From: Sycobia sp. Sy_11
Taxonomy: Eukaryota > Arthropoda > Insecta > Hymenoptera > Epichrysomallidae
Direction: 5' to 3'
Assembly: GCA_018907035.1 (NCBI GenBank)
Contig: JACCIC010000004.1
Location: forward strand, 2,719,501 to 2,783,500
Length of the DNA: 64,000 bases
The notes under the pieces were generated by a model. That model was given only the letters and a program-made list of their open reading frames with translations, was not told the DNA's origin and searched no databases. The position numbers were made by a program, and so were the translations under genes. Numbering within the stretch: position 1 is the stretch's first letter; each line of letters starts with the position of its first letter. This document shows positions 58,157 through 64,000 of this stretch, one piece after another.

Positions 58157-58176
58157 GTAGATAGGCTATAGGCATA

Positions 58177-58264
58177 CTGGCACATAGGCATTCTGGCACA
58201 GCAAAACTGTGCCAGAACGTATACATTCATTCTGGCACACTCCCACTCCTCAAAATTGTGCCAG
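58177..58264. repeat. Five-copy cluster of CTGGCACA in both orientations
   Basis: CTGGCACA occurs at 58177-58184, 58193-58200 and 58232-58239; its complement TGTGCCAG is at 58208-58215 and 58257-58264. The middle pair forms a hairpin with a 7-nt loop (GCAAAAC) and the last pair one with a 17-nt loop. It may be a protein-binding site at the element terminus. Confidence 0.8.
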
Positions 58265-58269
58265 TATCC

Positions 58270-58602
58270 CGTCTGACGTCACACCGACGAATTACTCAAG
58301 GTGCCTTTCGAATCGAGAAGTGCCTGGAGGAGCGGGCAATGCGCCTTGAAATGTGCCATTATGTCTATAGTTATTAATTCTACTTTTTAGTTGCTTTTTT
58401 TCTGTTGGTTGCTAATGGAGGACTAATAGAATAATTTTAAGAGTTTCGCTTCGTAATATTATCCATTGGCTATTTAAATAATCTTTCTCACATCTCCACT
58501 TATTTGATTTCCCCTCCGACGTCACACCGACGAATTACTCAAGGTGCCTTTCGAATGCCTGGAGGAGCGGGCAGTGCGCCTTGAAATGTGTCGTTATGCC
58601 TA
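58270..58602. repeat. Direct repeat, about 100-bp unit, two copies
   Basis: The block beginning GACGTCACACCGACGAATTA and ending in TGCGCCTTGAAATGTG plus CTATAG occurs at about 58274-58375 and 58517-58602, spaced by about 243 bp. The second copy lacks about 13 bases. Confidence 0.85.
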
Positions 58603-58660
58603 TAGCTTTTAGTTTTACTGTTTTATTTGTTTTCTTCTATTTTCTTATATGTGGCCTACC

Positions 58661-59420
58661 AATAACAAAATTATGACCATGCCATTGGCATTGAGTTTGT
58701 TTTCGTAATGAGAACATAAGTTGTAAAAACGTTCCACATACGCTTTTAATATGGTGTAAGCTTCTATGCATATTGGTGACGCTTACTTTCGAAAAATTTA
58801 TTTCGTATATTTTCAATCTGCGACTCTTAGGAAACTTTTATAGTTTTTTTTTATTACACTTGAAGTACTGTTTTCGGCTATTTAAATTGTATAGATCACG
58901 GATTTCCGTGATCTCTACGAATGCATCCCTAATGAACGATATGCGGTCAATCAATAAAGAAATTATAGCCATGCCATTGAAATTGAGGTTATTTTCGAGC
59001 TGAGAACATAAGATGTGAAAACGTTCCACATACTCTCTTAATATGGTGTAAGATTCTATACATATTCGTGACGCTTGTGTTCGAAAAATTTTATTTTATA
59101 TCTTTTCAGTCTACGAGACTCTTAGGAAACTTTTATAGTTTTTTTTATTACACTTAAAGTACTGGTTTCAGCTATTTAAATATGATTTCCGTGAACTCCA
59201 CGAATGCTACTCTAATGAACGATATGCGGCCAAATCAATAACAAAATTATTATCAATTACCATGCAATTAACATGTAGGTTTTTTTATTGATGAGAACGT
59301 TCCGTATACTCTCTTAATATCGTGTAAGATTCTATACATATTGGTTACGTATGTTTTCGACAAGTTTATTTTGTATATTTTCACTCGACGAGGCTTTTAG
59401 AGAACTACCTTTTCTTGTAG
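58661..59420. repeat. Tandem repeat, about 290-bp unit, 2.6 copies
   Basis: Units start at AATAA-C/G-A-AATTAT near 58661, 58953 and 59237, giving 292 and 284 bp. Shared landmarks are AACGTTCC, ACTCTCTTAATAT, GTGTAAG-TTCTAT and TAATGAACGATATGCGG. The third copy is incomplete. It may be part of a long terminal repeat of the virus-like element. Confidence 0.85.
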
Positions 59421-59430
59421 CTATATAGCA

Positions 59431-59785
59431 TTGGAAAACTCATCATTCCCAGACCCATTTCCACTCGAAAGAAAAGTGAAAGGGACCCCCCCTCCTCTAT
59501 GGATACAAGACCGCATGCGTGCGCAAGGGGGAAGGGGGGCAGTGAGCGTGCCCGCTACACAGGTATACGGATTTATGACTTTGAGAATCAGTTTACTGCT
59601 ACCGGTTATAGGTGTTTAGATGTTTATTATTATAGGGAAGAAGAGGTTTATGAGGAAACCGAAAGTGAGAAATCCTTTTTCACATTTCTCATTTGCTTTT
59701 GTAGCGTCTCCGAAATGAGCTTATTTTTGACCATGATTTTTTTATCGTGTGGAGATGAAATAGAGTCTATGTAAATCGAGATAGA
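59431..59785 (+). other. Overlapping small open frames, unsupported
   Basis: Frames of 62 and 91 residues overlap here. The second, 59499-59774, ends in a Glu-rich segment and a hydrophobic stretch (FFTFLICFCSVSEMSLFL). Neither is recognised. One could be an exon of a small membrane protein. Confidence 0.25.
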
Positions 59786-59870
59786 TGAGTGGGAATGGGA
59801 AATGAATTTCTTGCGATGTTAGTTTCGTATTATTTGTAATTTTAGGGAGGGATTGGGAAGGGAAAGGCTA

Positions 59871-60030
59871 TGATTGGAAACTTATTCAACCAATCCGAAA
59901 ACATTTTTTTTTTGAGCTATGGAAAATGAAGAAGAAGATTTTTTTGAACCAATGAGAGAAGGCTTTTCCTTCCTCTGATACTTTGAAATTGCTTTAAATA
60001 CCGCGGGAAAGCTGCTTTTAGTCATCTTCC
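59871..60030 (+). promoter_or_regulatory. Promoter of the spliced gene: CCAAT boxes and TATA-like box
   Basis: CCAAT or its complement at 59871-59875, 59890-59894 and 59949-59953. A TTTAAATA box at about 59992-59999 is followed about 25-30 bases later by an initiator-like TTAGTCATC near 60018. The ATG follows at 60053. Confidence 0.5.
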
Positions 60031-60052
60031 TGCAGCTTCCTTCATCATCAAA

Positions 60053-61006
60053 ATGAGAGTAGAAGCAGGAAAAATTGTCGGTAAGACGATGGCTAAACAA
60101 TCGCCACCAATGTCGCAAAAGGTGCCGCGGAAATCGATGTCAAAAATTCATCGTCTATTCGGCTCCTCGGAGAAGACGCATCGGCGTCAGAAAAGTTCAT
60201 TGGAATTGTCCCTCGAAAAATTGGAGGCAATGGTGGCGTGCTTAAAGTACGCCGTGAAGATCGAGAAATCACTGGACTCGTTTAAGTGTAAGTTAAAATT
60301 TTCTTTATTTATTTCATTCATTATTTCTTTAATTTATTTATTTCATTTTATTCATTATTTATTTCATTATTATTTATATTTATTCTTTAATTAATTTTTT
60401 TATTATTTATTTTAATTTATTATTATTTATGATTATTTATTTTGTTATTTATTTTGTTATTTATTTTTATTTAATTTCATTCTATATTTCATTTTGTAAA
60501 TTATTTCAATTTATTTATTTTTGATTTTTTTTCTATTTATTTGTTTATTTTTATATTGATTCTTTTATATTTATTTGTTGATTTTTATTTCAATTTTATT
60601 TCATTATTATTTTAATTCATTGATTTTATTTATTATTTATTTTAATTTATTTATTATTTATTTTAATTTATTTATTATTTATTTTAATTTATTTATTATT
60701 TATTTTAATTTATTTATTATTTATTTTAATTTATTTATTATTTATTGTAATTTATAATTTATTTAATTTCATAATTTATTTTCAGTTCCAGATGCCACAG
60801 AGTTGGCTAAATATTTTCCAATGAAAAATGAGCAGAAGGCGACCACATCTACATCGCAAAGATGTAGCCGCAGTCGGAGTCGTAGCTGCAGCAGCAGTAG
60901 CAGTTGCAGCAGTCGCAGCAGCCGTAGCAATAGCATAACAAGCATGCCAGACGAAAATGAAAAGGAGAAGCCGAAAATAGTTTCTGAGGAAATTATACTA
61001 TCATAG
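60053..61006 (+). CDS. Spliced gene for a 151-residue protein with Ser/Arg-rich tail, unknown function
   Basis: Exon 1 is 60053-60287 (ATG preceded by AAA) and ends at a consensus donor GTAAGT. Exon 2 is 60786-61006 after a TTTTCAG acceptor. The frame is preserved across the 498-bp intron (exon 1 leaves one base over), giving 151 residues. The N-terminal half is basic and helical, with a possible coiled segment SLELSLEKLEAMVACLKYAV. The C-terminal half has an RSRSRSCSSSSSCSSRSSRS tract, then an acidic end. Basic SR-rich proteins often bind nucleic acid or are phosphorylated; here that is inference. AATAAA lies at 61011-61016, five bases after the stop. No stops interrupt it. Confidence 0.65.
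60630..60745. repeat. 21-bp tandem repeat inside intron
   Basis: TTTATTTATTATTTATTTTAA repeats about five times with almost no variation. The reading frame through it (LFIIYFN repeats) is an artefact. Confidence 0.9.
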
Positions 61007-61129
61007 ACAAAATAAAAAAATAGATATAAATGTAATATGTATATAATAAAAATAATAAATAAAATATATATATATATATACATATTATTAGAAATAAAAA
61101 TAAAATATATTTTTTTAATATTCAATCAC

Positions 61130-61404
61130 CTTTCCTTACTCTTATATTATTTATAATATAATTATAAATCTTGATTATATATATTAAATAAATAAAAAAT
61201 ATATTTAGTTTTAAAAGAATAAAAAATCAAATTAAAATTTTATGGATGTAATTATTAATATACTTTTATAATAGTATAATAAATAAAACACTATTTAAAG
61301 GAATCTGTTTTTTATCTATCTATCCCTACTCTCATATAATATATAATAATAATGTATAAGATAAATGTATTACTTATAATATTTTAGAAGTTAAAATATA
61401 AAAC

Positions 61405-61460
<56 letters not shown>

Positions 61461-62025
61461 GTTCGAAGTTTTAAATACAAAAATTTTTAATTAATAAACA
61501 AATATAATTAAATTTTTTATGATTTTAATATAAATTTTATTTATTAATATACAATTTATTATGCAAATAACTTTTTTACAAATATATTTAGTTTTAAAGA
61601 AATAAAAATAAAATTAAAATTTTATGAATGTAATTTATTAATATACTTTACAGTATTATAATAATTAAAACAATGTTTAAAGGAAACTGTTCTTTTTCAT
61701 ATCCAAAAACCTATCCCTTCTCTCATAATTTATAATAAGGTATATAATTAACAAATACATTTAATTTTTTTATAATTTTATTATAAATTTTATTTATTAA
61801 TTATTTTTTTATGGTAATATACAATTTATTATGTAGATAACTTAATTATGAATATATTGTTGATAATATAAATTCATATTATTGAAAATTAATAAAATTT
61901 TAATGTATCAAATATATATTTATTATAATGAAATAGGAAAATTATTTAAAGTTATGATTTGATTTATAAATGCATTTTATTAATAATATTTTTAATATTA
62001 ATATACATTTTATTATATTCTTATC
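61130..62025. other. AT-rich spacer
   Basis: Very AT-rich with (TA)n at about 61408-61456. Two loosely repeated halves share TATTTAGTTTTAAA-G-AATAAAA and ATTTTATG-ATGTAATT (about 61200-61330 and 61585-61740), suggesting an old duplication. No gene. Confidence 0.5.
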
Positions 62026-62029
62026 CAAT

Positions 62030-62847
62030 TTCGTCTCGTCCATTCTTTCCATTCAAATAATTTTGTAACCATGTGCGTATTATCAAGACGTTACACATTG
62101 GTAAATGTCTCCTAGACAATTGATGGTTTTGACACAGCACATATGAACCTTCACTCTGCATTGATTGTAATGAAGGACAATGCAACTCCTCGACATCTGA
62201 TATAATTTTGGAATTAAATTATTTTTTTTTTTTAGAAAAAGTGTGAAAAAATATTATAAAAGTATGAGAAAAGTATGATAAAAGTATGAAAAAGTATGAT
62301 AAAAGTATGAAAAAGTATGAAAAAGTATGAAAAAGTATGAAAAAGTATCATAAAAGTATCATAAAAGTATGAAAAAGTATGAGAAAAGTGTGATAAAAGT
62401 ATGAAAAAGTATGAAGAAAGATGAATAATTATGATAAACGTATATGAATATATATATATATATATATCAAGGTGATTGTAAAAGTATAGAAATTACTTAC
62501 ATATTTGGTAGAAAGTTTGATAACTATTCCTTCTTGTCTCGCCCCTTCACATACAATTTTTGCACTCCAGTGCAACAAATGTCTAATGTCCTTTTGAGTC
62601 GGTGATAAGGAATATCGCCAGAATCCCATTCAATTCCATGATATTCACGTTGCAGCCAGTCTACTGTTTTTTTTTCACTCCAAGTCAATTCGCTCCATGG
62701 AAATGGTGACTTAAAGAGGTACACGGTGGGCAGTGCACCTTTTTCTAAACTCAGCAAACTAAATTCTTTTAAAATAAAGCTTTGCGGGCCACTTGTTTGG
62801 AATCCCTGTATGTCGCAGAGGAATACTTTATCTTCCGGACATTTCAA
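62030..62847 (-). CDS. Uncharacterised virus/transposon-type gene with DIQGF motif, probably spliced
   Basis: The main exon (62847-62524) encodes KVFLCDIQGFQTSG, then PTVYLFKSPFPWSEL, then WLQREYHGIEWDSGDIPYHR. It ends at a TAG in line with LYVKGRDKKE. The pattern matches short proteins of unknown function common in insect genomes near viral-type polymerase genes (recollection). The acidic residue in DIQGF suggests an RNase-H-like nuclease fold, which is inference. A second conserved-looking piece lies further along the minus strand at about 62220-62030 (DVEELHCPSLQ, then a Cys/His pattern), beyond a GTAAGT near 62500 and an AG near 62200. The frames do not join cleanly, so the gene is either spliced differently from my reading or broken. 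No good ATG opens the exon; an AG acceptor at about 62860 suggests another exon upstream. Confidence 0.45.
62237..62420. repeat. 10-12 bp tandem repeat (AAAAGTATGA)
   Basis: About seventeen head-to-tail variants of AAAAGTATGA with ATAA or AAA spacers, between the two parts of the minus-strand gene. Probably intronic minisatellite. Confidence 0.9.
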
Positions 62848-63009
62848 GATATTTTTTCTAAAAACAACCTCATATTGTCGTACTCTTGATATTATGCACT
62901 TCTAAACACTTATTTTAGAAGCTGGAGTGATGACAAGAAATGTAAAGTTTCGTGCTCACATTCTCATTTTATATCAAGATTCTCCGCTAAAATAAGCCAC
63001 TCTTTTACG

Positions 63010-63264
63010 ATTGGTTGAGTGAAAAAACATCAGTATAGGTGTGTCTGGGTAAAGGAAGGTCAGTTTATTTAGTTTGAACTTTGATTAGAGGGAACGCTTA
63101 TGCTTGTATGTAGGAGAGGGAACGCAATGATCTGATTGGACGAACGTAATCGAAGACATTCATGTTGTCCTACCGCTCACACAGAAATCACTTTCCCAAT
63201 TGGTTGATAAAAAAATACCGGTGATGGTCTGTGATGATGAACTGAAAGGTTGATGTTCGATTGG
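63010..63264. promoter_or_regulatory. Divergent promoter region with CCAAT boxes and initiator
   Basis: ATTGG or CCAAT occurs at 63010-63014, 63135-63139, 63196-63203 (palindromic CCAATTGG) and 63260-63264. On the minus strand a GATATATC box near 63275 is followed by TTTCAGTT at 63247-63240, a good arthropod initiator at about the right distance. On the plus side another TTCAGTT lies at about 63431-63437, upstream of the gene at 63560. The same box types occur before the gene at 60053. Confidence 0.45.
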
Positions 63265-63559
63265 CGGCAAGACGATATATCCCTCCTCCCGATTTTAAAG
63301 CACAGTTTAGTGTTTTCATCACACTCAATATTTTCCGTTCACCTCTGATTTCTTCTTCCACTTCTTTACTTTCCTTTAAAAGAGGCCAATTTTCTTGAAA
63401 GAACACACTCGCTGCAACGCAGTCACATAAGTTCAGTTTAAGTTTTTCTCTTTTGTGATTCTCTTAATTTTTTTTTGTCTAAATTTATATCACAGTAAAG
63501 AAGTTTGTTGGTGACTTTATTCTTTTTTTACTAGTTTAACAGTAAACATAAAAGTGAAA

Positions 63560-64000
63560 ATGGCTTCAATTGGATCTATCGAACGTCTTGTGAAACTTTA
63601 CCGTGGAATTTTAGAAACTGTACACATTCGCAGTAAAGATGATATTCGTTATTGGCTAGCTATGGCTGATTTATCCATAAAGAAAGTGAGGGAAAAAATG
63701 GAAGACATTAATCTTTCTCGAGGAGAAAAGCAAAAGTGTTCCACTTGCTTTGTTAACATTTCGTGTATACAAGCAGGACTTGAATGGCACCTTCATCATG
63801 GAGGAAGTCTTAACTCTGACGAGACAGAAGCTAAGGTGGAATGGCGTGATGTCCAATCTGCGTTTAAAAATCGAATTAGGTCTCGTGTAGTTGTAAATTT
63901 GAATCATGTAGACATTCTCAGCTTCTTAACTATGCAGAAAAGATCTTTCAAAATAAGGTGAAAGCATGCTTAGAAGAATTTAGTGCAATCAAAGTAAATT
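63560..64000 (+). CDS. 5' part of a large virus-like gene (putative polymerase-associated ORF), frameshifted, runs off the edge
   Basis: ATG at 63560 (context AAAATGG) opens 133 codons to a TGA at 63959-63961. It has a helical N-terminus (SIERLVKLYRGILETVHIRS) and a possible zinc site KCSTCFVNISCIQAGLEWHL with a following HH. Around 63918-63925 the coding-like sequence moves to another frame, which stays open to the window edge, so a small indel (or a sequencing error) breaks the gene. The layout after the shift resembles the start of long insect ORFs that lead into a protein-primed type B DNA polymerase (recollection). The polymerase motifs themselves would lie outside the window. Confidence 0.45.

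Larger units (their letters stand above)
58157..64000. mobile_element. Candidate Polinton/adintovirus-like endogenous element, left end to window edge
   Basis: Begins where mariner J is cut. From left to right: a CTGGCACA motif cluster, tandem repeats (58270-59420), a doubtful small ORF block (59430-59780), a spliced plus-strand gene (60053-61006), a minus-strand gene with an upstream promoter (62847 leftward), and the beginning of a large plus-strand gene (63560 onward). Gene density, repeated termini and unfamiliar proteins differ from the rest of the window. The last two genes resemble uncharacterised insect proteins found with protein-primed DNA polymerase genes; this is recollection. The element runs off the edge, so its right end, polymerase and integrase are not seen. 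Confidence 0.55.

Noticed and set aside
60575..60757. Open frame with LFIIYFN repeats
   Set aside because: It is the 21-bp tandem repeat in the intron of the 60053-61006 gene.
60769..61125. 118-residue minus-strand frame
   Set aside because: Antisense shadow of exon 2 with its Ser/Arg codon repeats and TA tract.
49783..64000. Upstream PDHA exons within the window
   Set aside because: I looked on the minus strand for code matching the conserved region before EACAVG and found none; they are probably beyond the right edge.

Overview
This is a stretch of eukaryotic nuclear DNA, almost certainly from an arthropod and most likely an insect. It is AT-rich, has long TA and CT microsatellites and spliceosomal introns, and is packed with the remains of mobile elements typical of insects: mariner, long-TIR Tc1-like elements, LOA/I-type and jockey-type LINEs, Penelope, Ty3/gypsy and SINEs. 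A hymenopteran host is plausible but is not proven by the sequence.

The only clear host gene is the alpha subunit of the pyruvate dehydrogenase E1 component. It lies on the minus strand, and its last four exons are at 49782-49564, 38011-37763, 35329-35081 and 23250-23065. All junctions are GT-AG and in phase 0. Its introns measure 11.5, 2.4 and 11.8 kb and are filled with transposons. The 5' exons are not visible and should lie beyond the right edge, so most of 23-64 kb is probably intronic.

Layout: 0.6-3.6 kb holds a decayed Ty3/gypsy element. A full-length but decayed LOA-like LINE spans 3.7-9.0 kb. At 9.2-9.5 kb is a cluster of hairpins that share one loop sequence and have covarying stems. 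At 11.3-12.3 kb are two adjacent virus-like genes, an adenain-type protease relic and a capsid-type protein. From 13 to 21.5 kb there are mariners, gypsy and LINE relics, one nearly intact mariner and a nested LINE insertion. From 23 to 50 kb come the PDHA exons with a 5S-rRNA-derived SINE, a gypsy relic, a mariner-gypsy block duplicated from 13-14.7 kb, a long-TIR Tc1-like element, several mariners and a second LOA-like LINE with a 12-bp target duplication. At 50-58 kb there are a mariner, a tRNA-like SINE and two Penelope-like elements with hammerhead-like motifs.

From about 58.16 kb to the right edge lies a distinct block. It interrupts a mariner and begins with a cluster of inverted CTGGCACA motifs and two tandem-repeat families. 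It then carries at least three unfamiliar genes: a spliced gene for a Ser/Arg-tailed protein, a minus-strand gene with a DIQGF motif, and the start of a large plus-strand gene. CCAAT boxes lie upstream of them. It looks like the end of an endogenised Polinton/adintovirus-like DNA element and may belong to the same lineage as the 11-12 kb genes. With the 9.2-9.5 kb hairpin cluster, it is the most promising undescribed content here.
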